Shown: piece after piece, positions 1 to 8,522 of the stretch | Numbering within the stretch: position 1 is the first letter of the stretch | Layout: each line of letters opens with the position of its first letter | NCBI GenBank assembly: GCA_964556565.1 | Contig: CAZKWF010000018.1 | Coordinates: 1-34,295 of the forward strand | Source: SOJZ01 sp964556565 | Lineage (GTDB): Archaea; Thermoproteota; Bathyarchaeia; Bathyarchaeales; Bathyarchaeaceae | Direction of reading: 5' to 3' | Length of the DNA: 34,295 bases | Translations under genes and position numbers: made by a program | The notes under the pieces: generated by a model | Databases searched by the model: none | The model's input: the letters and a program-made list of their open reading frames with translations, nothing else | What the model was told of the DNA's origin: nothing

Positions 1-1468
1 CACCATACTTTCCCTGCAATGGTTTCAGAACGGTGTTTCCTTTAACCTCATGGTCATACGTTCTTATCACGCATTCCTTGCTTGCAACGCTTGGTGAAGA
101 TAGTACTTCTAGAAGTTCTGGTGTCAAGTCTGCTGGTTCAGCAATAACTGGTTCTACGTAGTTCGGCGGTTTCCATTTTGCTACTCTTTTAGTCTTTGGA
201 GGGGTAAACAGGAAATGCAGGTTCAAATCAGCAACAATGTGTCCTCGATAATGGACTTTGAGAGTGTGGTCTTCAGTAAATCTGCCAACAGGGGTGGCTT
301 CAACATCTTCGCTCTTAAAGATGGCCAAAACTTTTTCAAGATTTTTCTCGCTAACAGATAGAATCATTCTTTCTTGTGATTCAGAAACGTGAATCTCCCA
401 AGGAGCCATGCCGGGATATTTTAGGAGAACCTTTTCCAGTTCAACATGGACTCCACAGTTAGATCTGTGCGCCATCTCACCTACAGCGCAGGAGAGGCCC
501 CCTCCGCCCAGATCAGTTATAGCTGAACCCAGCTCTTGGTTTCTTATCTCTATGATGGCACGTTTGATCTTCTCTTCTTCGATTGGATTTGCAATCTGAA
601 CTGCGGGCCTCGACACTTCCTCAGATTCCTCTGTTAACTCTGCTGAAGCGAAGGTCACTCCATGGATTCCGTCTCTGCCAGTTCTTCCACCAGTCAGAAC
701 GACGAGGTCTCCAGGTTTTGTGTCTCTGACAAACTTGCTCATCGGCAGAATTCCAACACAACCACAGTAGACTACAACGTTGCCCACATAGCTTTTGTCG
801 AAGTATATGGCGCCGTTGACAGTTGGTATGCCCATGTTGTTTCCGTAATGGCCTATGCCAGCAACTACGCCTCTGAAAATGTATTTCGGATGTTTTGTGC
901 CGACGGGAAGTTTGTCATGATTATAGTCTAGGGGGCCAAAGCAAAGAACATCTGTGCAAGCTATGGGGTCAGCCCACACTCCAAGGATATCTCTGATAAC
1001 GCCGCCGGTGCCTGTTGCAGCACCTCCAAAGGGTTCTATAGCTGAAGGGTGATTATGTGTCTCAACTTTCACAGCAATTGCACAGTCATCCTCGAACTCA
1101 ACTATGCCCGCGTTGTCCTCAAAAACGGAAAGACACCAAGGCAAATCAAGTTCCTTTGTCACTTTGGCTATGTATTCTTTAAACATGCTACTTATGATTA
1201 GTTTTCCATCAGGCGAGACTATGTCTCCTTTGAAGGTTTTGTGAAAGCAGTGCTCAGACCATGTCTGACCAATTGTTTGAAGTTCCACATCTGTTGGATT
1301 TCTTCCCTTCTTTGAAAAGTATTTTTGAATACTCTTCATTTCTATGAGACTTAGACCAATTCCGAGTTCTTTGCTGATTTGAAGTAGTTGTTTGTCATTT
1401 GCATCCAGTAGGTTTATGTCGGTGAGTTTGAAATGCACATTCCGTTTCATGCAAAGACCTATGCTCAT
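1..1468 (-). CDS. purL: Phosphoribosylformylglycinamidine synthase subunit PurL (3' end outside window)
   Basis: ATP-dependent amidation of FGAR to FGAM, the fourth step of purine synthesis; works in a complex with PurS and PurQ. Reading the minus strand from ATG at 1468 gives about 489 codons with no stop before the window edge. Visible signatures are WSEHCxHK at residues 70-77, ETHNHPSAIEPFGGAATGTGG at about 136-156, an HGVTFASAEL block, and DLGGGGLSCAVGEMA. Small PurL proteins are usually 700-760 aa, so roughly a third is missing by truncation at the window edge, not by mutation. The start overlaps the purS stop in an ATGA arrangement, implying translational coupling. PurQ, the glutaminase subunit, is not in the window and may lie further left. 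Confidence 0.97.
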   Translation of the reverse strand, partial: MSIGLCMKRNVHFKLTDINLLDANDKQLLQISKELGIGLSLIEMKSIQKYFSKKGRNPTDVELQTIGQTWSEHCFHKTFKGDIVSPDGKLIISSMFKEYIAKVTKELDLPWCLSVFEDNAGIVEFEDDCAIAVKVETHNHPSAIEPFGGAATGTGGVIRDILGVWADPIACTDVLCFGPLDYNHDKLPVGTKHPKYIFRGVVAGIGHYGNNMGIPTVNGAIYFDKSYVGNVVVYCGCVGILPMSKFVRDTKPGDLVVLTGGRTGRDGIHGVTFASAELTEESEEVSRPAVQIANPIEEEKIKRAIIEIRNQELGSAITDLGGGGLSCAVGEMAHRSNCGVHVELEKVLLKYPGMAPWEIHVSESQERMILSVSEKNLEKVLAIFKSEDVEATPVGRFTEDHTLKVHYRGHIVADLNLHFLFTPPKTKRVAKWKPPNYVEPVIAEPADLTPELLEVLSSPSVASKECVIRTYDHEVKGNTVLKPLQGKYG

Positions 1469-1716
1469 TGCACTTCCTCTACGGAGAAGCTGTATTTGTC
1501 CTTTGTTGGATTCGCCAAGAGTCTTCTGCACATTTCGTCTACAAGTCTGTTAGCTTCTTTCACGGAACGCGCAGAAAGGGTAATTTCATAAACTTTGCTC
1601 ACCTTCGTCGCTTCGACGGGATATCCTAATTCTTTTAGAGATTCTGCTGTTGTTTCTCCTTCAGGGTCGGAATGTCCTGGTTTGAGAGAGACCTCAATTT
1701 TAGCTCGGTACATCAT
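1465..1716 (-). CDS. purS: Phosphoribosylformylglycinamidine synthase subunit PurS
   Basis: Small structural subunit that bridges PurL and PurQ in the FGAM synthase complex. The 83-aa length is exactly the family size, and the pattern fits: an N-terminal strand (YRAKIEVSLKPGHSDPEG), a TAESLKELGY helix, the VSKVYEITL strand and a helix with KEANRLVDEMCRRLLANP. The ATG lies about 25-28 nt downstream of a TTTAAA box, so the message may be nearly leaderless. It overlaps purL by 4 nt and follows purM after a 60-nt gap, so it may be transcribed both from its own promoter and by read-through from purM. Confidence 0.95.
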   Translation of the reverse strand: MMYRAKIEVSLKPGHSDPEGETTAESLKELGYPVEATKVSKVYEITLSARSVKEANRLVDEMCRRLLANPTKDKYSFSVEEVQ

Positions 1717-1740
1717 AATGTAGTATTAAACAATTAAAAA

Positions 1741-1746
1741 TTTAAA
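1741..1746 (-). promoter_or_regulatory. Candidate TATA box for purS-purL
   Basis: TTTAAA centred about 27 nt upstream of the purS ATG. The purM-purS gap is very AT-rich and contains two further TTTAAA copies at 1764-1769 and 1776-1781, the last overlapping the purM stop. The nearest box has the spacing expected of an archaeal promoter. Inferred from position only. Confidence 0.45.
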
Positions 1747-1776
1747 CTTTGTTTAGATGAAAATTTAAATAAAAGT

Positions 1777-2862
1777 TTAAATGGCTGTTTCCAACTTTAT
1801 CTTTTTCCCTTGATATAACGCAACAATTCCTTTGGAATCAGTCACTCGCCCAATCTGTTCAGCTTCAACCTGTTCTTTCTCGAAATGGCCAATGAGAACA
1901 TCTCTGTTAGTTTTGTCCGCGACTACGGCAAAACCCCATCCCATGTTGAAAGTCCTCAGCATCTCGTCGTCCGTGATAGCGCCTCTCACTTTTGGAGCAG
2001 TTTCTTGAACAAGCCTGAAAATTGGTTGAGGCTTAAAGTTGTCGAACTCAAATCCTATTCCTTTGGAAAAACGCATCAGCCTATCGAACTTTAAATAGGC
2101 GTCACCCGTGATGTGAACCAAACCTTTCAGTTTATGCTCCTTAGCAGCATTCAAGACAGGTTTAACGTAAATCTTTGTTGGTTCCAAAACTTCGTTGATG
2201 AGTTCTCTTTCAAGTCCGTCTGGAATATCATGTGGCTCATATTTGCCACCCCACTGCTTAAAAAGAACCTTTCTCGCCAAAGATATACCGTTGCTGTGGA
2301 TACCAGAGCTTCTCAAGCCGATTACAACATCCCCGGGCTTAATATTGTTTCCAAAGACTATGTCATCCTTAAACAGTTCACCTACGCAGGCGAAGATCAT
2401 GTCGAAGCCCTTTCCCTCTGTGACCCCTCGAATAATCTCAGCCACATCTCCTATTTCTCCGCTTGGCACTATGCACTCAGCTTCACATGCACCCTTCACT
2501 ATGCTTTTCATCCATTCGCCTATCAAATGAGGATCAGATACTTGAGCGTGAATGTTGTCCACAACGGCTAACGGTCTCGCGCCAGATCGGATGACATCGT
2601 TTACAGCCATTGCAACTCCATCGATGCCTATGGTGTCATACTTGTCTGCCAGTTGTGCCAAAAGAACTTTGGTCCCGATCCCCTCTATGGCAAAATCAAG
2701 GTACCGATCGCCGATGGGAAAGATGTTACCGTAAGGGAGTTGAATGACGCTCCCGTATTTGCTGAATCTGTAGGTTTGTTTTAGAGCGTTTAATGCCGCT
2801 TTGGATCTTGCTCTTAGTTTCCTGTCTACACCAGCCTCGGCATAAGTAAACTCCTTTGACAC
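1777..2862 (-). CDS. purM: Phosphoribosylformylglycinamidine cyclo-ligase (AIR synthetase)
   Basis: ATP-dependent closure of FGAM to AIR. Family signatures read in order: YAEAGVD near the N terminus, FAIEGIGTKVLLAQ, GIDGVAMAVNDVIRSGA (nucleotide site), PSGEIGDVAEI, and GLRSSGIHSNGISLARKVL. I chose the GTG at 2862 because a GAGGTG Shine-Dalgarno sits 6 nt before it and it places the conserved YAEAGVD at residue 6; this gives 361 aa, close to family length. The frame stays open to an ATG at 2937, which would add 25 unconserved residues and overlap purP. With the GTG start there is a 38-nt gap after purP. Confidence 0.95.
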   Translation of the reverse strand: MSKEFTYAEAGVDRKLRARSKAALNALKQTYRFSKYGSVIQLPYGNIFPIGDRYLDFAIEGIGTKVLLAQLADKYDTIGIDGVAMAVNDVIRSGARPLAVVDNIHAQVSDPHLIGEWMKSIVKGACEAECIVPSGEIGDVAEIIRGVTEGKGFDMIFACVGELFKDDIVFGNNIKPGDVVIGLRSSGIHSNGISLARKVLFKQWGGKYEPHDIPDGLERELINEVLEPTKIYVKPVLNAAKEHKLKGLVHITGDAYLKFDRLMRFSKGIGFEFDNFKPQPIFRLVQETAPKVRGAITDDEMLRTFNMGWGFAVVADKTNRDVLIGHFEKEQVEAEQIGRVTDSKGIVALYQGKKIKLETAI

Positions 2863-2900
2863 AAGATACACCTCACCGAAGCAATAGAAGATTATTGAAG

Positions 2901-3986
2901 TTATGTGATTATTTCTGGAAGTTGTTTGCTTTTCCATGCTCTTCGCATTTCCAAGGCTATTCTTCTTCCCATGTACATGTGATCGCCATATTTCAGGTAA
3001 GCATAAGGTGAAGTCCCAATTCCAACATTTGTTCCCGCAACTATTCGAGCCGAAATCTCAAATACGTATATCTCTAGGTTATCTGTTATTACCATCTCTA
3101 AACAGAAGGGACCTATTATGCCTGGTGAAGCTATTTCCTTTGACGTTTTAACTACATTGTCGCCCATTTCGATTAATTCTGGAAGAAGCGATTCTCTAAG
3201 CGTGATTGGAATATTACCAACTATCGTGTATGTGGGGTTTGTTATTGTCCTAAGTTGTTCGCTTGCTGGTATTTTCCCTATGGCGTCTACTGCGGACTCG
3301 TAACGTTTGTCCACCCCAAGAAGCTCGACATCATCATTCATTATTGAGGAGAAGTAATGCGGGTAAACGTTTACGCCTAAAACGTATTCCTGCAAATGTA
3401 TTTTGCTGACATCTTTTTTGCTAAGAAGCCCGCGGCAAACCATTTCCTCAACCTTTTTGTGAAAAGATTCTGGAGAGTCTGACAAAGAGTATCCCTTCCC
3501 ACCTTTTGCTCCTGGAAGCTTCGCTATTGTCAGGCCACTAATTTCCTTTGGTTTTTCAAAGGTTTTCGGCAACTTAAGCCCCGCCTTAGATAACCATTCT
3601 TTCTGCCTTTCACGGCTAGCTTCCCAACTAAGTAGCTCTCTGTTCCCGAACATTGGAACATGAAGGAGGTCAGTCATCTGCTTCATGCTCAAGTAGGCGG
3701 TGAATGACCCATGGGGAACAAGAACCGTGTTTAATTGTCTTAACTTCTCTTGGATGTCTTCGTTCAACACATCAGTGAAATCTTTTACCAGTATTAATTC
3801 ATCTGCCAACGAAAATCTCTTGTAAAGTATTGCATCGCTTTCCTTGCAAACGCATACAGTCTTAAATCCCTCTTCTTGCGCTCCCTTAAGAATATTCAAT
3901 GCCGAATGGGAGCCTAAAGTTCCTATAGCTAGATTGTTAAAATCGTATTCGCTTAGTATCCCGCTTATTTCCTCTCTACCTATCAC
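2901..3986 (-). CDS. purP: PurP: formate-dependent FAICAR synthetase (ATP-grasp)
   Basis: Archaeal enzyme that formylates AICAR to FAICAR with free formate and ATP, replacing the folate-dependent PurH formyltransferase step. The protein is 361 aa, the normal length. An N-terminal DUF1246-type domain carries GSHSAL (25-30). The ATP-grasp part has a glycine-rich loop PGAKGGKG (158-165) and the expected acidic metal ligands at E297 (CLEM) and E310 with R314 (FEISARI), followed by VAGTN. The ATG overlaps the upstream paralogue's stop by 4 nt. By comparison with the neighbour this copy keeps all the residues expected for catalysis, so it is the likely active enzyme. Confidence 0.95.
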   Translation of the reverse strand: MIGREEISGILSEYDFNNLAIGTLGSHSALNILKGAQEEGFKTVCVCKESDAILYKRFSLADELILVKDFTDVLNEDIQEKLRQLNTVLVPHGSFTAYLSMKQMTDLLHVPMFGNRELLSWEASRERQKEWLSKAGLKLPKTFEKPKEISGLTIAKLPGAKGGKGYSLSDSPESFHKKVEEMVCRGLLSKKDVSKIHLQEYVLGVNVYPHYFSSIMNDDVELLGVDKRYESAVDAIGKIPASEQLRTITNPTYTIVGNIPITLRESLLPELIEMGDNVVKTSKEIASPGIIGPFCLEMVITDNLEIYVFEISARIVAGTNVGIGTSPYAYLKYGDHMYMGRRIALEMRRAWKSKQLPEIIT

Positions 3987-5080
3987 GTTACAATTTCCTC
4001 AAGCCTATTTCCTTTGATAGCCCGCTTTATTTCTATCGCAACCCTTCTTCCAGGACCAACTTCCATCCCATACTTATATTTCATGTAGGGCGATGTGGAT
4101 TCTACGCAGGGGCAACCGGGGACGCGGGGACTAACATCGAAAACATAGAATCTTAAATTTTTCGTAACTGCCCCTTGCAATGCGAATAACCCTATTATTC
4201 CTGGCGGGTACTCTTTTTTGCAGACACCTACGAAGCTTTCTCCAGCATCGAATATTTTCTCTATTTGGCTTTCTCGCATAGTTAGGCCAAAATGGCCTAT
4301 CTCAATGTTCTGAGTTAGTACTCCAAGCTGTAGCTGTTCGTTGGCTGACAAATCCAATACTCCATCCAAATCCGTTTGTATCCTTCTGTCAAATCCCAAA
4401 AAGTCAAGTTCATCAGTCAATGGAGACCAGAAAAAATTAGCATTAAACTTTGCTCCAATAACATACTCTTCTATAACAGCTTTTTCCAAATCTTCTCTAC
4501 TAATTATTCCCTTTCTGATGCGTTGATCAGCTTTTTTCTTAAACTCTTCAGGGGAGGATGCGTAGAAAAAGGCTCTCTCTATCTTTCTCTCTTTTTCTGG
4601 AACTTTAACTATCACCAAACGGTCTATCTCGGTATATGACTTGAAAATCTTCGGTATTGGTATCCTAGATTTCATAAGCAAATAGTGCTGGTTTCTAGGC
4701 AAGTTGAGTTCCTCAGTTTTCAGCATGTATCTATTTCCCATGATGGGTACGTTGAATTTCTCTTCTATAGCTTCATACCCTACATATGTTGAAAATGAGC
4801 GGTTTGGTACAAAAATTGTGGATAATTCACTAAGCTTTTGAATATGTTCCTGTCTCACTATGTCAGCAAATTTGTTAAGAAGTATAACATGGTCGAAAAG
4901 ATTCTTGTAATATTGGGTATATGTTTTTTCTCGACCTCTTTGGCAAACCACTACTGTTTTAAATCCCTCTTGTTTGGCTCCGTGTGCGATTTCAAGTGCG
5001 GAATGTGAGCCTAAAACACCAATCCTAATTTTATGAGCATCATATTCTGAAACCATTTCCCTAGCATCATCGCTAATCAT
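3983..5080 (-). CDS. PurP paralogue, possibly catalytically altered
   Basis: Second, tandem PurP-family ATP-grasp protein, 365 aa, clearly homologous along its whole length (GSHSALEIAHGAKQEGFKTVVV at the N terminus, PPGIIGLFALQ near the C terminus). Several catalytic-looking positions differ from the downstream PurP. The Gly-rich loop is replaced by PEKERKIERA (161-170), the first metal-ligand Glu is Gln302, and the second is Asp315. VAGTN has become PGCPCV with two cysteines. These equivalences come from my alignment of the two proteins and general ATP-grasp geometry. It may be a non-catalytic partner, a related ligase, or an enzyme with another substrate. It overlaps the HTH gene before it and purP after it by 4 nt each. 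Confidence 0.9.
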   Translation of the reverse strand: MISDDAREMVSEYDAHKIRIGVLGSHSALEIAHGAKQEGFKTVVVCQRGREKTYTQYYKNLFDHVILLNKFADIVRQEHIQKLSELSTIFVPNRSFSTYVGYEAIEEKFNVPIMGNRYMLKTEELNLPRNQHYLLMKSRIPIPKIFKSYTEIDRLVIVKVPEKERKIERAFFYASSPEEFKKKADQRIRKGIISREDLEKAVIEEYVIGAKFNANFFWSPLTDELDFLGFDRRIQTDLDGVLDLSANEQLQLGVLTQNIEIGHFGLTMRESQIEKIFDAGESFVGVCKKEYPPGIIGLFALQGAVTKNLRFYVFDVSPRVPGCPCVESTSPYMKYKYGMEVGPGRRVAIEIKRAIKGNRLEEIVT

Positions 5081-5340
5081 TTTGTTTCACCCTTATCGCT
5101 ACCAAACCGAAGATATAAAGCATTATCCCTCATCATTTTGTCCCTTCGTTGCAGAGAATAATGAATATATGGTGTTTGTTTCCTCTTTCTAACTTTCCCT
5201 TCAGCTTCTAGAATCTGTAAGTACTTGGATGCTGTAGAACGGCTAACATTGACCCATTCAGCTATTTGACTTGTTTTTTCTTCAATTTTTTCAAGATAAG
5301 TCAGTATATCATTTTTTATTTTCTCTTCGCGAGTTCCCAA
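5077..5340 (-). CDS. Small winged-helix regulator heading the purP operon
   Basis: An 87-aa protein dominated by a helix-turn-helix: helix (EKIKNDILTYLEKI), then TSQIAEWVNVSRSTASKYLQILEAEGKV (about 23-50), then a short beta wing (KRKQTPYIHYSL). This is a MarR/ArsR-like DNA-binding fold with no visible ligand domain. The start is a TTG at 5340 with a weak AGGA upstream; an in-frame TAG a few codons earlier excludes a longer form. Its last codons overlap the purP-like start by 4 nt, so it is made with the PurP proteins. An autoregulator of purine genes is a reasonable inference but nothing in the sequence shows the target. Confidence 0.85.
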   Translation of the reverse strand: MGTREEKIKNDILTYLEKIEEKTSQIAEWVNVSRSTASKYLQILEAEGKVRKRKQTPYIHYSLQRRDKMMRDNALYLRFGSDKGETK

Positions 5341-5373
5341 AATTTTTTCCTACTTTATTTTTTTTGTGTTTTC

Positions 5374-5388
5374 ATTTAAAAATTTTCG
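5374..5388 (-). promoter_or_regulatory. BRE/TATA promoter of the HTH-purP operon
   Basis: On the minus strand, CGAAAA (BRE-like) followed by TTTTTAAAT (TATA), centred about 38 nt before the TTG start, giving a short leader. A small inverted repeat TTCG-AAAA-CGAA at 5405-5416 lies immediately upstream and could be an operator. Confidence 0.5.
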
Positions 5389-5505
5389 GCTACGTTAAAA
5401 GTTATTCGAAAACGAAATCAATAAACATCTTTGTTATTATAATTTGTAATCTAAACCATTTACAGAAACTAATTTCAAAATTATATCACAACACGCACCA
5501 AGTTG

Positions 5506-6369
5506 TCAGAATTTTCCTCCAGTCAATCTTTCATACGCTTCAATATACCGTTGACTCGTCTTCTGTATGATTTCCTTGGGCAAAATAGGTTTCTTTAGTT
5601 TGGTTCCCGCTTTCGGCGGTTTTTCATTCCAGCCCTTCACTCTTTCAAGGTAGTCTCTCACTATTTGTTTGTCGAAGCTCTCCTGTATTTCTCCGGGCTG
5701 ATATTTACTTGCATCCCAGAACCTACAACTGTCAGGCGTCTCAGCCTCATCTATCAAAATCATTTTATCAGCTTCATCTTTTCCGAATTCCACTTTGAAA
5801 TCTGCAAGGATGATCCCAGCTTTTTTTGAGTCTTTTAACATCAACTCATTCAGTTTCAAGGTAATTTCTTTGATTTGATCAATCTCCTCTGGTTTCAGCC
5901 ATCCGTAAGAAAGAATATCTTGCTCCGTGATTGGCCTATCTTTTGCCTCTAGCTTTGTTGTAAACTCAACCACGGGCTCGCTGAGCTTTGCAGCTAATGC
6001 AGGGTCTGTTCCTTCTGGAAGCTTAACTTCGCCAAGTTGAAATCTCTTCCAGTACGAACCATACAAGTAGTTTCTCCCTATCACTTCAATGGGTATGAGA
6101 AAAAGCTTTTTGACAAGCATTTTGTCCGGGTCAGGAGTATCTATCAAATGCGTTTCAATGCCAGAGACGCTGCAGTTTTTAAAGCAGTGAGCGGACAGAC
6201 GACAAAGAACCTCGCCTTTATGTGGAACTTTATCAGCTAGCATTACATCATGAGAAGATAATCTATCCGTGTAAACGAACAGAAGCTGTCCTTCACCGGC
6301 ATCATAGATATCTTTAACCTTTCCACTTCGCAAGAAATGCCTTCCCGAATAATTCAACGCTTCATACAC
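5506..6369 (-). CDS. purC: SAICAR synthetase
   Basis: Phosphoribosylaminoimidazole-succinocarboxamide synthase: condenses CAIR with aspartate using ATP. The 287-aa protein shows the family blocks SGKVKDIYDAG (15-25), YTDRLSSHDVML, IPIEVIGRNYLYGSYWKRF, ILADFKVEFG and the signature LIDEAETPDSCRFWD. This is the longer, ADE1-like form of PurC. The start overlaps the purE stop region by 8 nt, so the pair is probably translated together. A 165-nt gap with its own promoter separates it from the next gene downstream. Confidence 0.96.
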   Translation of the reverse strand: MYEALNYSGRHFLRSGKVKDIYDAGEGQLLFVYTDRLSSHDVMLADKVPHKGEVLCRLSAHCFKNCSVSGIETHLIDTPDPDKMLVKKLFLIPIEVIGRNYLYGSYWKRFQLGEVKLPEGTDPALAAKLSEPVVEFTTKLEAKDRPITEQDILSYGWLKPEEIDQIKEITLKLNELMLKDSKKAGIILADFKVEFGKDEADKMILIDEAETPDSCRFWDASKYQPGEIQESFDKQIVRDYLERVKGWNEKPPKAGTKLKKPILPKEIIQKTSQRYIEAYERLTGGKF

Positions 6370-6871
6370 CTTCTAACTCGGAAATCCTTTTTCCCCGCAC
6401 CTCACTATCAGCAACGTTGACTTCCTTCTTTTTCTTCAATTGAAATTCACGAATTTTTTTGAATAGTGAAGGATTTTCCAGTGCAAATATCTTTACAGCT
6501 GCTAAGGCGGCGCTCTCCGGGTCAAGAATAACAAGAGGCGCGACTCCGCTCGGCATCCTCAGAGAGGAGTAAATGTCAGCGCCTCCAAACTTCTCTGAGT
6601 ATGGAGGGCAAGCTACAACGGGAAACTTTGTGTTAGCGTCAACTAGTCCAGAAAGTGCATTAGACAAGCCGGCAACCGTGATGTAAACTATTCTATCTCC
6701 AGTTTGCTCATTTTTTTCTAAAATGTTCAGCAAGTCTTTTGGCGTTTTGTGTGCTGAAGCTATTCTGTACTCGTAGTGAACACCAAAATGTTCCAATACA
6801 CGGCCTATAGGAGCCGCAAAGCTAAGATCTTTTTTGGACCCCATTAAGATAATGACGTTTTGCTTAGACAT
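6362..6871 (-). CDS. purE: AIR carboxylase, class II PurE type
   Basis: Carboxylates AIR to CAIR. The 169-aa protein has GSKKD (11-15), SAHKTP (39-44), AGLSNALSG (67-75), CPPYSEKFGG and SSLRMPSGV (102-110). The last two blocks resemble the carboxylase half of animal PAICS (CPPLTPDWG and SSLRLPSG), pointing to class II, CO2-using AIR carboxylase that needs no PurK. This fits the absence of purK here. I use ATG 6871 and not the upstream in-frame start at 6928, because a TATA box centred 27 nt upstream makes a leaderless message beginning at this codon and the extra 19 residues are unconserved. Confidence 0.93.
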   Translation of the reverse strand: MSKQNVIILMGSKKDLSFAAPIGRVLEHFGVHYEYRIASAHKTPKDLLNILEKNEQTGDRIVYITVAGLSNALSGLVDANTKFPVVACPPYSEKFGGADIYSSLRMPSGVAPLVILDPESAALAAVKIFALENPSLFKKIREFQLKKKKEVNVADSEVRGKRISELEGV

Positions 6872-6894
6872 GATTGTATATTTCAGGAAAAACC

Positions 6895-6902
6895 TATATA
6901 AA
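6895..6902 (-). promoter_or_regulatory. TATA box of purE-purC
   Basis: TTTATATA on the minus strand, centred about 27 nt before ATG 6871: textbook archaeal spacing for a leaderless transcript, and the reason for rejecting the longer purE start. Confidence 0.7.
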
Positions 6903-6960
6903 CACGAGGAAAAATCACGCTTAACCACCTATTATAGAAACGAAAGTTTTTGGGACTAAA

Positions 6961-8481
6961 TTACCCGAAGTGTAGGTATTGTTCAATCAACTCATTTGCT
7001 TTATCAATGTCGTTCATTAACATTTCTTTTAATCTCTTGTCGTTGTATCCATATAGTTTCTTTAGAATTCCGTCTATCGTTTGTTCAGGGAACGCGTTTC
7101 CTTTTTCGTAATATTTTCTATCTTTCTCTAAACATTTTGCAGATTCGTAACAAGACTGTGGCAGCATTCTTAGCCTGTTCAAATTTTTTCTTTTCCTTTC
7201 TCCAAGCGCATCCACATAGAGGTCTTTTGCGAGTTTGATAGACTTTCTATTTGTTAGGCCGTACTCAACTGCCACAGCGATTCCAGCCAAAAGCAAGTAA
7301 ATGTTTGCTGACCCGTCTGGTGTCCTTAATTCAATTGTTTGTCTATATTCATTTGTGTTCGCTGGATCACGTATTTTGCCGGGATTGATTTTTTCTGCCA
7401 TGTTTCTAGTGGCAGTCCAGCCTAATGGAACTCTTACTAGAGCTGATCTGTTTCCGTATCCCCAGCATATCCCTGTTGGAGTTTCTTGATGAGAGCCATG
7501 TCTCAAGTAGGATATTGGCACTGTGTTACCAAAGGCTGTGAGGCTTGGAGCGAATTTTAGGAGGCCTCCAATCATCTTCTTTGCTTCGTCACTTAGTTTT
7601 CCATCTGAATCTGTCATTATGCTTTTTCCGTTTTTGTAGCCGCGAATATGTATGTGTAATCCGCTTCCAGCGTGGCCGACCTTTAGCTTAGGGGCAAAAG
7701 TGATGTTTACTCCGTATTCGGCACCGATGTTTCGTATAATCCATTTGGCAATAGTCACATGATCAGTCATATCCTCTAACGATTCCAGTAAAAATTCGAT
7801 TTCATGCTGTTCCATTGCGTTATCTGATATATTGCCGACCTCAGCATGACCATATTTGACCTTTGCACCAGTCCTAGCAATAGTGCTCAGGATTTCGTTT
7901 CTTAGCTTTTCCCGTTTGATAAAAGGTGAAGATTCATGGTAACCCTTCTCGGGTGCGCAAGGATACAGGTCTTTTCTTTCTTGTTTAAATGCAATGTAGA
8001 ATTCAAGTTCGCCTAAGGCTTCAAGTGTAACTCCCGTATTCTTAAACAGTTTTTCTTGCGCTTTTCTCAATATGTTTTCTGGAGCAATGTCAAGTTGATT
8101 CCCATTTTTGTCGAAATAAGCGCACAGAAGATTTAGGGTCGGTGTCTCGTTGAAGGGGTTTATGAATGCTGTTCTGTATTTTGGCATTACATAGAGGTCG
8201 CTTGCTTCCAAGTTGATGTATGAAAAAAGACTTGAGCCGTCTACTCTTTCTCCCATTTCTAGGATTTCGTTTAGATGTTTTTCGTTGTTGATTACAAAGC
8301 TGAGCGATTTCAGCCGTCCATCTTCACCGACGTGACAGAGGTTCACCATTTTTATGTTTTTGTCTTTTACAAACTTGATGATGTCTTCTTTGGTGAAGTC
8401 TTTAGGTAACTTTCCAAGATATGTAACCAATGGATTGGGGTTTAGGGATATTAAGGTTGGTTCATTCTGTTGAATTACCAT
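6961..8481 (-). CDS. glnA: Glutamine synthetase family protein (GlnA, type I-like)
   Basis: ATP-dependent ligation of ammonia to glutamate. The 506-aa protein has an N-terminal beta-grasp region (KMVNLCHVGEDGRLKSLSF) and a C-terminal catalytic domain with ALGELEFYIAF, MEQHEIEFL, GSGLHIHIRG, the loop NRSALVRVP and IELRTPDGSANIYLLLAG. These correspond to the metal, glutamate and ATP sites of GSI. It is divergent from common GlnA (MEQHE in place of PGQHE), so a related gamma-glutamyl ligase cannot be excluded. I chose ATG 8481 over the GTG at 8514 because a GGAAGTG ribosome site precedes it and the likely TATA box at 8515-8522 would put the transcript start inside the longer form. Neighbour to glutamine-consuming purine genes. 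Confidence 0.9.
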   Translation of the reverse strand: MVIQQNEPTLISLNPNPLVTYLGKLPKDFTKEDIIKFVKDKNIKMVNLCHVGEDGRLKSLSFVINNEKHLNEILEMGERVDGSSLFSYINLEASDLYVMPKYRTAFINPFNETPTLNLLCAYFDKNGNQLDIAPENILRKAQEKLFKNTGVTLEALGELEFYIAFKQERKDLYPCAPEKGYHESSPFIKREKLRNEILSTIARTGAKVKYGHAEVGNISDNAMEQHEIEFLLESLEDMTDHVTIAKWIIRNIGAEYGVNITFAPKLKVGHAGSGLHIHIRGYKNGKSIMTDSDGKLSDEAKKMIGGLLKFAPSLTAFGNTVPISYLRHGSHQETPTGICWGYGNRSALVRVPLGWTATRNMAEKINPGKIRDPANTNEYRQTIELRTPDGSANIYLLLAGIAVAVEYGLTNRKSIKLAKDLYVDALGERKRKNLNRLRMLPQSCYESAKCLEKDRKYYEKGNAFPEQTIDGILKKLYGYNDKRLKEMLMNDIDKANELIEQYLHFG

Positions 8482-8514
8482 CTGTGCACTTCCATTTTTT
8501 ATGAAAATACACAC

Positions 8515-8522
8515 GTATATTT
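8515..8522 (-). promoter_or_regulatory. Candidate TATA box of glnA
   Basis: AAATATAC on the minus strand, about 37 nt upstream of ATG 8481, inside a 14-nt alternating purine-pyrimidine stretch (8507-8520). It predicts a leader of roughly 12 nt containing the GGAAGTG site. Confidence 0.45.

Noticed and set aside
1885..2571. Plus-strand frames across purM
   Set aside because: They lie antisense to a gene with strong family motifs and have no motif of their own; shadows.
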